NCBI RefSeq assembly: GCF_003148625.1
Contig: NZ_QGGO01000008.1
Span: 62,001 to 126,000, forward strand
Source of the DNA: Arcicella aurantiaca
Lineage (GTDB): Bacteria > Bacteroidota > Bacteroidia > Cytophagales > Spirosomataceae
Reading direction: 5' to 3'
DNA length: 64,000 nucleotides
Shown one piece after another: positions 44,726 to 53,617 of this stretch. How positions within the stretch are numbered: position 1 is the stretch's first letter; each line of letters begins with the position of its first letter. A program made the position numbers and the translations under genes. The notes under the pieces are model-generated. The model saw only the letters and a program-made list of their open reading frames with translations, had not been told where the DNA came from and made no database searches.

Positions 44726-47575
44726 TTATTTTCCAACCTCCAACTTTTGATTAATTCCCTTTTCTAAAAGTGGTAAACCCTCCGTCATCCATGCAGGTGC
44801 AGGAGCATCTTTTAAATAATGGTCAAAATATTGATAAAGCCTTTTGGCAAAATCCTTTCTGTTTTTTCTTAAAGTCAAACCATGTTTTTCTCCATTATAA
44901 TTCAAAAGCCAAACGGGTTTATTCAAACGTTTGAGTGCCATATAAAATTCAATTCCTTGATACCAAGGTACAGCACCATCGTCATCATTGTGCATCATCA
45001 AAAGTGGTGTTTGTACTTTTGGCGTTTGAAAAAGCGGCGAGTTATCTATGTATTTATCAAACTTATCCCAAAGTGTTCCCCCAATTCTGGTTTGTGATTT
45101 TTCATATTGAGCCTGACGAGAAAGTCCTGATTCCCAACGGATTCCACCATAAGCAGATGTCATATTAGAAACTGGAGCTCCCGCTTCAGCAGCTCTAAAC
45201 ATATTAGTCTGTGTAACTAAATAAGCAGTTTGATAACCACCCCAACTATGTCCTGAAATTCCGATTCGGTCTTTATTAACAAAACCTTTTGCAATTATAC
45301 TCTCCGTTCCAGAAATAATACAGTTGTATGCACTTTTTCCTGGGTCACCAGCTTTGTAAACAATATCAGGTACAAAAATCACATATCCATTTGATGTGAA
45401 ATATGGGTAATTGATATACGAACGAATTGGCGATGGACTAAAATGTGTATGCAGATTATCCGTATTCTTTTCGTAGAAATAAACCATCATTGGATATTTC
45501 TTGGTTGAGTCAAAATTTTCTGGTTTATACAAAAGTCCTTGCAATGGCGTACCATCATAAGCTTTCCAATCAACGATTTCAACTTTTCCCCACAAATATT
45601 CTTTTTGCTGAGGATTTGCATCAGAAATTTTCTTCACATTTTGAAAGCTCAAATCCGACGAATACAAATCTGGGAAATTTTGAAAGTTTTGTTTCGTAAA
45701 TATCAGATAATCAGCACTTTTAGCTTTAATTGGGTTTGATAAACTGAATGATTCTTTGTAAATATCTTTTGGTTTTGTCAACGGACTGGTCGGAATTGCG
45801 AATCCTTCGCTCTTATCTTTCTCATAAAACAGTTTCCAGAGAGCATTTTTACCCAATATAAATCGCTCATCCGCATCTAAATTCACGTAGCGATATTTTA
45901 CACGATTCTCACGCCCTCCAGTTATAAGCATTGGCGTGTTATTTTTCAAGTCAATCGCCCAAGCATCATAATTATCATAAACTACAAACATTGGGTCTTT
46001 CAAATCATCGACCCAACCAGCAGCACCATAAGCGGGTGGAAAATCAGGATGGTCGTCATCTTCTTCATAAAACTTAACTTTCTTATTATCAGTTAGTTTT
46101 AGCGTTTTTTCATCTTTGATAGAGTAAGCAAACCAAGCAGTATCAGACAATGACCACCAAGTTACATATTGAGCATTTGGCGATAAAGTCGGATTCCCTT
46201 GTAAAGCCATCGCAATTTGTTTACGAGAGCCATCTTGAAGATTAACTAAATACACATCCTTTTTGTTGCTCCAATCCCAATGTTGATTTGAATACGGAAT
46301 ATCAGAAATAGCTAAAACTAAGTTATGATTGGCATCTTTATCTAAATTAACAGTCGGAATCTCTAAAAAACCTAATTGTACTATTTTAAGATTATTCAAA
46401 TTTAAAACTGCTAAATATGAGCGTTTTTTATCTTCTTCTAAACTTACCTTTTGCTGAGTTTGCAGTTTTTTATCCTGCCAATGCCAAACTTCTACGTTTA
46501 CAATTTCTTCGGGTAAAAGGGTCGTATCTGCAACTATTGGCTTAGGATTGGTTCCGAAAAATAACTTGGTGCCATCTTTAGAAAAACGTGGTTGATAATG
46601 TTCGCTAACTAACCAATTTTGCGGAGCAAAAGTCTGATTTTCATCTGCTACCACTTTAGCTTGTTCATCGCCAACTTTCCAGATGTATAGTTTTGGCAAA
46701 CGAATTTGTGTTTTAGTATTAGTATCTAAATCAGCGATAAAAGCAATTTGTTGACCATCTTCCGACTGTGTAATTTTCTTGAATTTACCTTTTGCTTTTA
46801 GGATATTTGTTAAATTACCTGATTGTAGATTATAGGCATAAACGCCCGATAAAAAAGTAGAATCATTCCCTGTTGTACTAAAAACCAACTTTTTAGCTGT
46901 TTTAGTAAAGTCATAATCTATTACATAACTAAATACTTGATTCTCATTAGTTTTTAAATTCTTCAATACTAAACGATACCCGTTTTCCTCAGACTCTTTT
47001 TTAGATACTTTCTTTTTAGTTTCGCTTTTTACTAAAGTATCTTTCTTTTTGCTAATGTCAATTTTCTTAGCATCCTCTATTTGGTATGCAAGCCACCCTC
47101 CTATTTTCTCAGGAATTTTATAGTTCAAAACATGAGGAATTTTTGTTACGCTGTATGTTTTAAGGTTATAAATACCTAAAGAATCTTTGGGCATTTCATC
47201 TTTTTTCTTCTTCAAACGTTTTAAAGATTTAACCAAATTCATTTGTGGTTTTATCTTAAAAATGGCATATTCAGAATCATCAGTTAAACGAATATCAGCC
47301 GCTCTTTGAACAGAATCTATTTTTGCACTTTTTAAAGAATGAACCACAACACGCCCATCTCCTTCTTGTGGATTAAGTGTATAAATAACATTCGTCCCAT
47401 CATTGCTAATCATTCGGTCTGGAATTTCTTTCCACGAATCATAGACATCATGAGTCAATACCTTTTTAGGAATTTGTAGAGGAGTTTCAAAATTCTTTTT
47501 TGATTTTTTCTTTGTCTGTGCTGATATTGATAAGGATGTTATCAAGCACAAGATTAGTAGTATGTTTTTTTGCAT
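44726..47575 (-). CDS. S9-family prolyl oligopeptidase-like secreted serine peptidase
   Basis: This is a 949-residue exported peptidase (signal peptide MQKNILLILCLITSLSISAQ). The first about 650 residues form a WD-like beta-propeller (QQIAFIADLDTNTKTQIRLP, NPTLSPNAQYVTWWSLSDTA). The C-terminal alpha/beta-hydrolase domain contains the nucleophile Ser777 in GISGHSWGGYQ, an Asp near 865 in HNDDDGAVPW, and His898 in GEKHGL, an intact triad. It probably degrades peptides in the periplasm. A Lys-rich stretch (about 170-200) sits in the propeller. A LacI-family gene lies just upstream in the same direction. Confidence 0.93.
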   Translation of the reverse strand: MQKNILLILCLITSLSISAQTKKKSKKNFETPLQIPKKVLTHDVYDSWKEIPDRMISNDGTNVIYTLNPQEGDGRVVVHSLKSAKIDSVQRAADIRLTDDSEYAIFKIKPQMNLVKSLKRLKKKKDEMPKDSLGIYNLKTYSVTKIPHVLNYKIPEKIGGWLAYQIEDAKKIDISKKKDTLVKSETKKKVSKKESEENGYRLVLKNLKTNENQVFSYVIDYDFTKTAKKLVFSTTGNDSTFLSGVYAYNLQSGNLTNILKAKGKFKKITQSEDGQQIAFIADLDTNTKTQIRLPKLYIWKVGDEQAKVVADENQTFAPQNWLVSEHYQPRFSKDGTKLFFGTNPKPIVADTTLLPEEIVNVEVWHWQDKKLQTQQKVSLEEDKKRSYLAVLNLNNLKIVQLGFLEIPTVNLDKDANHNLVLAISDIPYSNQHWDWSNKKDVYLVNLQDGSRKQIAMALQGNPTLSPNAQYVTWWSLSDTAWFAYSIKDEKTLKLTDNKKVKFYEEDDDHPDFPPAYGAAGWVDDLKDPMFVVYDNYDAWAIDLKNNTPMLITGGRENRVKYRYVNLDADERFILGKNALWKLFYEKDKSEGFAIPTSPLTKPKDIYKESFSLSNPIKAKSADYLIFTKQNFQNFPDLYSSDLSFQNVKKISDANPQQKEYLWGKVEIVDWKAYDGTPLQGLLYKPENFDSTKKYPMMVYFYEKNTDNLHTHFSPSPIRSYINYPYFTSNGYVIFVPDIVYKAGDPGKSAYNCIISGTESIIAKGFVNKDRIGISGHSWGGYQTAYLVTQTNMFRAAEAGAPVSNMTSAYGGIRWESGLSRQAQYEKSQTRIGGTLWDKFDKYIDNSPLFQTPKVQTPLLMMHNDDDGAVPWYQGIEFYMALKRLNKPVWLLNYNGEKHGLTLRKNRKDFAKRLYQYFDHYLKDAPAPAWMTEGLPLLEKGINQKLEVGK

Positions 47576-47610
47576 AATATATGTGGATGAAGCTATTGGA
47601 CGAAAATAAA

Positions 47611-47650
47611 CCTATAAGTTAATCTATTAAAATTAGACAAAACTTATAGG
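47611..47650. promoter_or_regulatory. Inverted repeat between LacI and S9 peptidase genes
   Basis: CCTATAAGTT (47611-47620) and AACTTATAGG (47641-47650) are a perfect 10-bp inverted repeat with a 20-nt spacer. It could be an operator for the peptidase promoter or the LacI gene's terminator. Confidence 0.5.
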
Positions 47651-47665
47651 CTCACGAATATTGGT

Positions 47666-47687
47666 ATTAAATAAAATTTTATTTAAT
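47666..47687. repeat. Perfect 22-bp AT palindrome at lacI 3' end
   Basis: An AT-only perfect palindrome centred on AAAATTTT that includes the regulator's stop codon (47679-47681). Confidence 0.7.
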
Positions 47688-48701
47688 CTTCATAGAAGAC
47701 TCTCTAACTTTTAGTTCTGTTTTTAAAATAATAACTTCTGGATTGTATTGAATTGTTGAATTTTCAATCTGACTAATTAATAAGGAGGTCGCCATTTTTC
47801 CAATTTCTGTTGTAGGTTGAGCAACGCTTGTCAATGAAGGCGAAACAATGGTACAAACAGGTTCATCATTAAAACTTACAATAGCAACATCTTCTGGAAT
47901 TCTGATATTTTTAGCTTTTAATGCTTTAATTGCACCAACTGCTAAACGGTCACTTACAACGACTAATCCATCAGGAGGATTTTGCAATTCAAAAAGATAA
48001 TTTGTTAACTCAATGATTTTCTGCAAGTTATAGTTTCCATGAACGATTAAACTTTTATCAACTTCTAACCCAGCATGATTGAGAGCTTGCAAATATCCTG
48101 TTTGTCGTTGGTTACTCACTGTTACACTTGCAGGGCCAGCTAAAAAAGCTATTCTTTTACAACCGTTATCAATTAAGTGGTTCGTAGCTTCAAAAGCAGC
48201 ATTTACATTATCAACCATTACTTTGGTAACATCAATTTCACCTGCATCACGGTCAAAAAACACAACAGGAATCCCTTTTCGTTGAAGTCGTTTAAGATGC
48301 TCAAAATCGGTTGTTTCCTGCGAAAGTGAAATGATAAACCCTTCTACCTGCCCTCTCGAAAGATTTTGAACATTTGTCAATTCTCGTTCATAAAGTTCAC
48401 GGGTCTGTGTTAAAAGTAAACTGTATCCTCTTGCAATTGCCTCTTCTTCAATACCTTTGATGACAGATGCAAAAAAATGATATGCCAAATCTGGCACAAT
48501 TACACCAATAGTTTTTGTACGGCTTTTTACTAAACTTGTTGCTAAAATATTGGGCTGATAGTCCCATTCTTTTGCTAATTTTAGTACCGCTTCACGTGTC
48601 TCAGGTTTAATTTCTGGCATATCTCGCATAGCACGAGAAACCGTTGCCACTGAAATATTCAGATGCCGAGCAATATCTTTTATAGTTACTTGATGACCCA
48701 T
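47679..48701 (-). CDS. LacI-family transcriptional regulator
   Basis: This is a 340-residue repressor-type protein. Residues 1-50 form the LacI HTH (VTIKDIARHLNISVATVSRA, MRDMPEIKPETREAVLKLAK) with the hinge after it (YQPNILATSLVKSR), followed by a periplasmic-binding-like ligand domain (TIGVIVPDLAYHFFASVIKG, IPVVFFDRDAGEIDVTKVMV, KRIAFLAGPASVTVSNQRQT). The ligand is probably a sugar but not determinable. Its ATG lies 3 nt after the folB stop on the same strand, so both share a transcript. Its own target may be the S9 peptidase or a distant locus. Confidence 0.92.
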   Translation of the reverse strand: MGHQVTIKDIARHLNISVATVSRAMRDMPEIKPETREAVLKLAKEWDYQPNILATSLVKSRTKTIGVIVPDLAYHFFASVIKGIEEEAIARGYSLLLTQTRELYERELTNVQNLSRGQVEGFIISLSQETTDFEHLKRLQRKGIPVVFFDRDAGEIDVTKVMVDNVNAAFEATNHLIDNGCKRIAFLAGPASVTVSNQRQTGYLQALNHAGLEVDKSLIVHGNYNLQKIIELTNYLFELQNPPDGLVVVSDRLAVGAIKALKAKNIRIPEDVAIVSFNDEPVCTIVSPSLTSVAQPTTEIGKMATSLLISQIENSTIQYNPEVIILKTELKVRESSMKIK

Positions 48702-48704
48702 AAA

Positions 48705-49055
48705 TTATCCTACTAAGGTTATTTTAGCTCGTGAACATACTCCTCCAATTGGAGGATTAAACTTAGAAACTGCCACTTCAACTTTATCAATTTTAGGGTA
48801 TCGCTCTCTAACGCTTGAAATAATCAATTGAGCAATATGCTCTAATAATTTAGCTTTAATTTGCATTACACCCGAAATTATTTCATATAAATCTCCATAA
48901 TTAACGGTATCCTTAAGATTATCAGTATCTGCTGCTTCTGAAAAATCAGTAGTTATCTGAATATCAATCTGATAGCGATTACCTATTTTTTGCTCTTCAG
49001 CATAAACACCGTGATATGCAAAAAACTCTAAGCCTTCTAAGGCAATTGTTCCCAT
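48705..49055 (-). CDS. folB: Dihydroneopterin aldolase
   Basis: FolB cleaves 7,8-dihydroneopterin to 6-hydroxymethyl-dihydropterin in folate synthesis. The 116-residue protein has the active-site glutamate region FFAYHGVYAEEQ, then NRYQIDIQITTDF, DTVNYGDLYEII, LLEHIAQLIISSV and VEVAVSKFNPPIGG with the catalytic-region Lys. Length is normal. It is located directly upstream of a LacI-family gene (3 nt between stop and next ATG), an unusual pairing. Sequence upstream to the DivIVA-like gene is 129 nt. Confidence 0.93.
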   Translation of the reverse strand: MGTIALEGLEFFAYHGVYAEEQKIGNRYQIDIQITTDFSEAADTDNLKDTVNYGDLYEIISGVMQIKAKLLEHIAQLIISSVRERYPKIDKVEVAVSKFNPPIGGVCSRAKITLVG

Positions 49056-49184
49056 ATTTTTGAACGAAGCACAATTATTCTTCGATTAATTATCACTACA
49101 AACGAAGTTATTTGTAGTACATTTAAACAAAAAATTTCAAGCTGGTTTTTCAACTTGAAATTTTCTAATAGCACTTAAATAATA

Positions 49185-50456
49185 TTAAATATTATCGAAA
49201 AAAGACCCTCCGCCATTACTAATTGATGCAGGAGATTCTTTGGCAAATTCTTCCATTACTGATGAAACGGTTGGTAATCCATCATCTTTTGTCAGTTTTC
49301 GAGGTCTGCCACGTGCTGCTTTCATTTCTTTTGTCAAATTATCCGCAATTTCATTAAATGGTAGTGAAGACAAATCTACCTGATGTTCTTCACTTAATAT
49401 TGTATTAACTGTCGGCAATTCTATGTCTTCTTCTTTCTCAGCTAAAATCTTATGAACAGTTGGCAACTCAACTTCTTCTTCGATTTCACCTAAAATAGCA
49501 TGAGTTGTTGGTAGTTCTGCTTCTTTTTCTACCAAAATATTGTGAACAGTTGGCAACTCTGCTACTACTTCTTTTTCACTCAATATAGCATGAACTGTCG
49601 GCAATTCTTCATTCTCATCATCAAAATCACTGGCAGGTTCAAAATCAATTTCAGCTTCATTGCTAACTTCTGGCTCAACGAAATTTGAAGATGGTTCTGA
49701 AATTACATTTGATAATTCTGTTCTAATTGGTTCTTCAACTGACTCTAAATCATTAATTATTAAACTACTTGTCGTCTCTTCAACAATAGGTTCAACAATT
49801 TTGTTCTCTTCCACTTCTTGAGTAGTCTCAAAAGATAATTCTGGAGTAACAATTGTAGGGATTGGAGCTGTTATGGCTGCCTCTTTTTCTGCAATTTTTA
49901 TATCAAGGTCATTGAGTCTTGCTTCATTTGTTCTGCTATTGATACGTTCTTCAAACTTAGTTACTTTGTCGAGAGCATCATTAGCAAAACTTTTTAATTC
50001 AACCACCAAATAATCTTTATATCGTTCCATTGCCTTGAAATCACGCTCATAATTTTTGAGGTCATTCACGGCATCCTCCACTAAGAATTTGGCTTTACTT
50101 TCAGCTTCAGAAATTATCATATCAGCACCTTTCTGAGCTTCGGCAGTTATTCCCTCCGCATCTTTGGTAGCTTTATCTGTAATTAAATCAGCTTCTGCTT
50201 GAGCTTTTGAATTTATTTCTTGTTGAGCATCTTCGGCAGCTTTAAGAGTTTTGAAAAGACTATTTTCAATTTCTTTCATTCTTACAATCTCACGCTCAGC
50301 AACTTCCAATTGCTGTTTCGATTGTCTAAGTTCCTCCGATACACGTTCCCACTCCTGCGAAAGAGAAAGCAAGAAAGCATCAACCGACTCAGTATCGTAA
50401 CCTCTAAAACTTTTATCGAAAGTATGTTGTCTGATTTCAAGGGGAGTAATTCTCAT
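49185..50456 (-). CDS. DivIVA-domain protein with LPTVH repeats and an AT-hook
   Basis: This is a 423-residue protein. Residues 1-60 are a DivIVA N-terminal domain (ITPLEIRQHTFDKSFRGYDT, ESVDAFLLSLSQEWERVSEE), followed by a long coiled coil to about 190 with repeating Ala/Glu heptads. An acidic region (200-283) precedes five tandem motifs LPT(V/T)(H/N)xILxE at about 285, 301, 315, 331 and 347, plus a degenerate copy GLPTVSSVMEEF at 393-404. Between them lies ARGRPRKLTK (381-390), a canonical AT-hook core. DivIVA proteins sit at curved membranes and organise poles and division; the AT-hook suggests contact with AT-rich DNA. The five motifs look like a docking array. All function is inference. 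The ATG at 50456 starts the domain. Confidence 0.85.
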   Translation of the reverse strand: MRITPLEIRQHTFDKSFRGYDTESVDAFLLSLSQEWERVSEELRQSKQQLEVAEREIVRMKEIENSLFKTLKAAEDAQQEINSKAQAEADLITDKATKDAEGITAEAQKGADMIISEAESKAKFLVEDAVNDLKNYERDFKAMERYKDYLVVELKSFANDALDKVTKFEERINSRTNEARLNDLDIKIAEKEAAITAPIPTIVTPELSFETTQEVEENKIVEPIVEETTSSLIINDLESVEEPIRTELSNVISEPSSNFVEPEVSNEAEIDFEPASDFDDENEELPTVHAILSEKEVVAELPTVHNILVEKEAELPTTHAILGEIEEEVELPTVHKILAEKEEDIELPTVNTILSEEHQVDLSSLPFNEIADNLTKEMKAARGRPRKLTKDDGLPTVSSVMEEFAKESPASISNGGGSFFDNI

Positions 50457-50513
50457 GATTTTTTAATTTATTTCCTCAGGTTAAGGATATATAAAACAAA
50501 GTTGGATTTTTAT

Positions 50514-50603
50514 AGTTATTAGTTATTAGTTATTAGTTATTAGTTATTAGTTATTAGTTATTAGTTATTAGTTATTAGTTATTAGTTATTAGTTATTAGT
50601 TAA
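50514..50603. repeat. Heptanucleotide array (AGTTATT)n upstream of the DivIVA-domain gene
   Basis: About twelve perfect copies of AGTTATT plus a partial one, 57 nt before the ATG at 50456 (minus strand). The length is not a multiple of three, and it lies in the promoter region, so copy-number change would shift spacing by 7 bp. Confidence 0.95.
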
Positions 50604-50660
50604 AAAGAATTGACTTTCAATCATATAAGTTCCCAAAACATTCGTAACTTACTACTTATT

Positions 50661-50681
50661 TTCTCTATTCTCTATTCGCTA
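50661..50681. repeat. Short heptamer array at WD40 gene end
   Basis: TTCTCTA, TTCTCTA and TTCGCTA lie end to end and reach into the stop codon of the WD40 gene (50679-50681). Confidence 0.7.
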
Positions 50682-51578
50682 TATCAAGCTCCAAACAGAA
50701 ATATGTCTATCGTCTGATGCTGTAACTAATAGGTTTTCGTATTGACTCCACCACAATTTATTGATTGAAGTCCCATGTCCTGCGTGACGAGCTTTATCAA
50801 TAACTTTTAATAATTTGAATTGTTCTGCATCCCAAATTTTCACCGATTTATCCATACTACATGTAGCAAATAACTTTCCGTCTGGACTATACTTTATATC
50901 ATTTATGGCAAATAAATGTGCTGCAATATCTTCTTGCAACTGATAGCCTTCTTCCGCATTCCAAATTTTTAAGTGAGCATCTCGGCCTGTTGAGAGTAAA
51001 TACTGATAATCAGGCGAATAGCAAACACTAAAAACTGAGTTTGTGTGGTGATTTAACACTAATTTCAATGAAAAATCCTGCAAATCAAAGATTTTTACAG
51101 AAAAATCGCTGTATGCAACTGCAAATTCCCTTAAAATTGGGTTTATTGATATATTTCTAACGCTTTTATCTGATGCTTTAATATGCTTTTTTATACCAAA
51201 ACTCTCTACGTCCATTACTACAATCGTTCCATCTGATAGTCCAATTAAAGCAATATTTTTATAAATTTTTATGTCAAAAATTGACCCTGAAGTAATTTTT
51301 ATAGAAGCAATTTCTTCCTGCGAATCAACATCAATCAAATGAATACCTTCAAAATTTTGACCAATCCATAAATGATTTCTTGTTTCATCCAAACACAAAG
51401 CATAAATAGAAGCAGGTATTTGAGCAAATAGTTCTCCTGCATCAGGTTTGAGTAAATCCCAACGGACAACTAAGCCATCTCCACCTGCTGAAAAAAACTG
51501 ACTACTTTCGGTAGCCCTTTCGAGCGTATAAACACAGTCACGATGTCCAGAAAATGTATCTATTTTTTCTACTTGCAT
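50679..51578 (-). CDS. WD40-repeat protein
   Basis: This 299-residue cytosolic protein is one seven-bladed WD40 propeller covering the whole chain: VEKIDTFSGHRDCVYTLERA, GDGLVVRWDL, SVFSVCYSPDYQYLLSTGRD, AHLKIWNAEEGY, AINDIKYSPDGKLFATCSMD, KSVKIWDAEQ and DDRHISVWSL. It should act as a binding platform; the partner is unknown. The ATG at 51578 is preferred over a TTG at 51596. It is flanked by heptamer arrays on both sides and diverges from the phosphopantetheinyl transferase gene. Confidence 0.9.
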   Translation of the reverse strand: MQVEKIDTFSGHRDCVYTLERATESSQFFSAGGDGLVVRWDLLKPDAGELFAQIPASIYALCLDETRNHLWIGQNFEGIHLIDVDSQEEIASIKITSGSIFDIKIYKNIALIGLSDGTIVVMDVESFGIKKHIKASDKSVRNISINPILREFAVAYSDFSVKIFDLQDFSLKLVLNHHTNSVFSVCYSPDYQYLLSTGRDAHLKIWNAEEGYQLQEDIAAHLFAINDIKYSPDGKLFATCSMDKSVKIWDAEQFKLLKVIDKARHAGHGTSINKLWWSQYENLLVTASDDRHISVWSLI

Positions 51579-51585
51579 TTTGTTG

Positions 51586-51613
51586 GTTATTGGCAACTGG
51601 TTATTAGTTATTG
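51586..51613. repeat. Heptamer array between WD40 and PPTase genes (left)
   Basis: GTTATTG, GCAACTG, GTTATTA and GTTATTG, four 7-mers, 7 nt before the WD40 ATG. They run inverted relative to the array at 51725. Confidence 0.75.
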
Positions 51614-51724
51614 GTAGAAATTACATAAAATATCAGCGAAATTACCTTATTTTGCAGGGAATGACAACATTTTTAAATATGACTAATTATCCATAAAATT
51701 ATTACCTTTTTCTAACCTCCTGAT

Positions 51725-51748
51725 AACTAATAACAAATAACAAATAAC
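51725..51748. repeat. Heptamer array between WD40 and PPTase genes (right)
   Basis: AACTAAT, AACAAAT and AACAAAT, then AAC, immediately before the phosphopantetheinyl transferase start. It is the inverse-type partner of the array at 51586-51613. Confidence 0.75.
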
Positions 51749-51758
51749 CACCATCAAA

Positions 51759-52394
51759 ATGGCCGTAATTTTTTCAAAAAATATTTCCGAACAATGTATC
51801 ATCACACTTTGGAAAATTGAGGAAAACATCCATTTCTTTCTTAAATACTTAAATATTAAAGAAGAAGATTTACCAAGCCTTTCTAATGCAACACATCCTT
51901 TAAAACAATTAGAATGGTTGGCAAGCCGAACTTGCGTAAAATATACGGTTGAGTTGTTAGAATATAATTATCAAGGGATAGAAAAAGACGAATTCAACAA
52001 TCCTTTTCTTTGTGAAATTAAAGGTTATGTTTCATTATCACATACTAACGAATATGCAGTGGCTATTGTTAGCTTGACTGATGAAGTTGGTATCGACATT
52101 GAGAGAGTTTCTAATAAATTAAGTAGAGTTGCACATAAATTTTTATCTAACCCTGAGCGTATTCATGCAGGTGAAGATTTATTTAAAATGTGTATTTATT
52201 GGTGTGCTAAGGAAAGTCTCTATAAATGGTATGGAAAAAAGAACCTTTCCTTCAAAGACAATATTTACATTGAGCCTTTTGATGAAAAACCTAAGACAAT
52301 CCAAGGGGAAATTTTCATTGATGGTCAATTGAAAACGCAACATGAATTGGGGGTTTTCTATGTTGAAGATTTTGTCATCACAGCAACGATTTAG
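51759..52394 (+). CDS. 4'-phosphopantetheinyl transferase superfamily protein
   Basis: This enzyme attaches 4'-phosphopantetheine from CoA to a serine of acyl- or peptidyl-carrier proteins. The 211-residue protein has the Sfp-type motifs VGIDIERVSNKLSRVAHKF and YWCAKESLYKWYGKKN (the W-x-K-E-S-x-x-K core), with SLSHTNEYAVAIVS (SHxxxY-type) before. The length and motif spacing fit the Sfp/AcpT type. The carrier protein is unknown and none is encoded nearby. It is a single gene with heptamer arrays on both sides. Confidence 0.9.
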   Translation: MAVIFSKNISEQCIITLWKIEENIHFFLKYLNIKEEDLPSLSNATHPLKQLEWLASRTCVKYTVELLEYNYQGIEKDEFNNPFLCEIKGYVSLSHTNEYAVAIVSLTDEVGIDIERVSNKLSRVAHKFLSNPERIHAGEDLFKMCIYWCAKESLYKWYGKKNLSFKDNIYIEPFDEKPKTIQGEIFIDGQLKTQHELGVFYVEDFVITATI

Positions 52395-52395
52395 G

Positions 52396-52423
52396 GTTAA
52401 AAGTTAAAAGTTAAAAGTTAAAA
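52396..52423. repeat. Heptamer array (GTTAAAA)4
   Basis: Four exact copies of GTTAAAA start right after the phosphopantetheinyl transferase stop codon. Confidence 0.9.
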
Positions 52424-52513
52424 CAAAATGGAAATTGAAAAGATAAGTTCCCCAAAGTGTTGGGGATACTAAGATTTCAACACTTCTTATTTAGACATAA
52501 CTTCATTATTGAA

Positions 52514-53353
52514 TCACGACTTCATCATTTCCTCTAAGGCTCTTTCTATTTCTTTTACTTTGTCATCGTCACCTACTTTCTCAAAAGCCAACGTTAAATT
52601 TCTTAACACTCTGCGGATAATATCAAGGTGATTACATGGTTGATAGAAAATCTCATTTTGAGATAAATTAAGTTGAGAAATATAACTATCTATATCTACT
52701 TTACTAAAAACCAATCCACGATTAAACACATTGATATAAAATTGCATTCCACCCGATTTATAAGTCAGGATAAATAAATTGGGAAGATTCACACCCCAAA
52801 TTGGAAGATTTAATTTCTGAGCTACCAATAAATAAATCACACACAGAGAAATCGGATTTCCTTTTTTAGAATCAATTACCACATTAAGCATCGAATTAGA
52901 CGCTGAATGAAAATGTTTGGTATTTGCTCCAAATTTCAACTTTCCAAAAATAACCGAATTTAGGGTTTTAATTTGGTCCATTGGGTGCATATTATCTCGG
53001 ATTTCGAGCCAAACTTCATAATAAATTTGTTCTAAATCTTGACGCAATTTTTCCAACGAAAGTTCTGGATATTGATACGTAGCAATTGCCCACATTCCTT
53101 CCAAGAGGTCTTGGGATTCACTATTTTTCCATTGTATTAGACGTTGATAAAAAGCATTGTATTGCAAGTCATGGATTAAATCTTCCAGTTTCTTTTGCAT
53201 TATAGGACTTAAAGAGGATTCTTCCCAACGGTCTTCAAGGTACGGGATAACGGTATCTCCCATTGAACGAATTTTATTTTCTACATGATTTAGAACTTCA
53301 TAATCATCGTCATCTAATAAAGAGATTAAGGCTTTAATTTCAGATTGTTTCAT
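52514..53353 (-). CDS. SirB1/transglutaminase-like protein
   Basis: This is a 279-residue protein of the SirB1 type (Transglut_core2): an N-terminal helical half (ISLLDDDDYEVLNHVENKIR, DTVIPYLEDRWEES) and a transglutaminase-like core with HFHSASNSMLNVVIDSKKG, NPISLCVIYLLVAQKL (the Cys in SLCVIY at the active-site position), PIWGVNLPNLFIL and a C-terminal TPR-like helical end (RRVLRNLTLAFEKVGDDDKV). Enzymatic activity is not established in this family. It is monocistronic and diverges from galE. Confidence 0.85.
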   Translation of the reverse strand: MKQSEIKALISLLDDDDYEVLNHVENKIRSMGDTVIPYLEDRWEESSLSPIMQKKLEDLIHDLQYNAFYQRLIQWKNSESQDLLEGMWAIATYQYPELSLEKLRQDLEQIYYEVWLEIRDNMHPMDQIKTLNSVIFGKLKFGANTKHFHSASNSMLNVVIDSKKGNPISLCVIYLLVAQKLNLPIWGVNLPNLFILTYKSGGMQFYINVFNRGLVFSKVDIDSYISQLNLSQNEIFYQPCNHLDIIRRVLRNLTLAFEKVGDDDKVKEIERALEEMMKS

Positions 53354-53554
53354 GTTTTTGAGCGAAATTAGCGAACTGCGATTTAGCGGACAATTTACTG
53401 ATTTATCCTGAAAGAGACAGGTTCAAATGGTTTCACTATTTATTTAACTAAAATACAATATCTTTTTGATAAGCACAAATACAAAAAAATGATATTTTTA
53501 CTTACCGTTTACACAAAATACATCAGGATAGTTTTTTCTAACAAGGCATTATTG

Positions 53555-53562
53555 TATTTTTG
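53555..53562 (+). promoter_or_regulatory. Candidate -7 promoter of galE
   Basis: TATTTTTG matches TAnnTTTG, 55 nt before the galE ATG. The -33 box is weak. Confidence 0.4.
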
Positions 53563-53617
53563 TAAAAACGAGTAAATATACTTCTATTCATATATACCTT
53601 CTAAAGAAGATTCCTTC

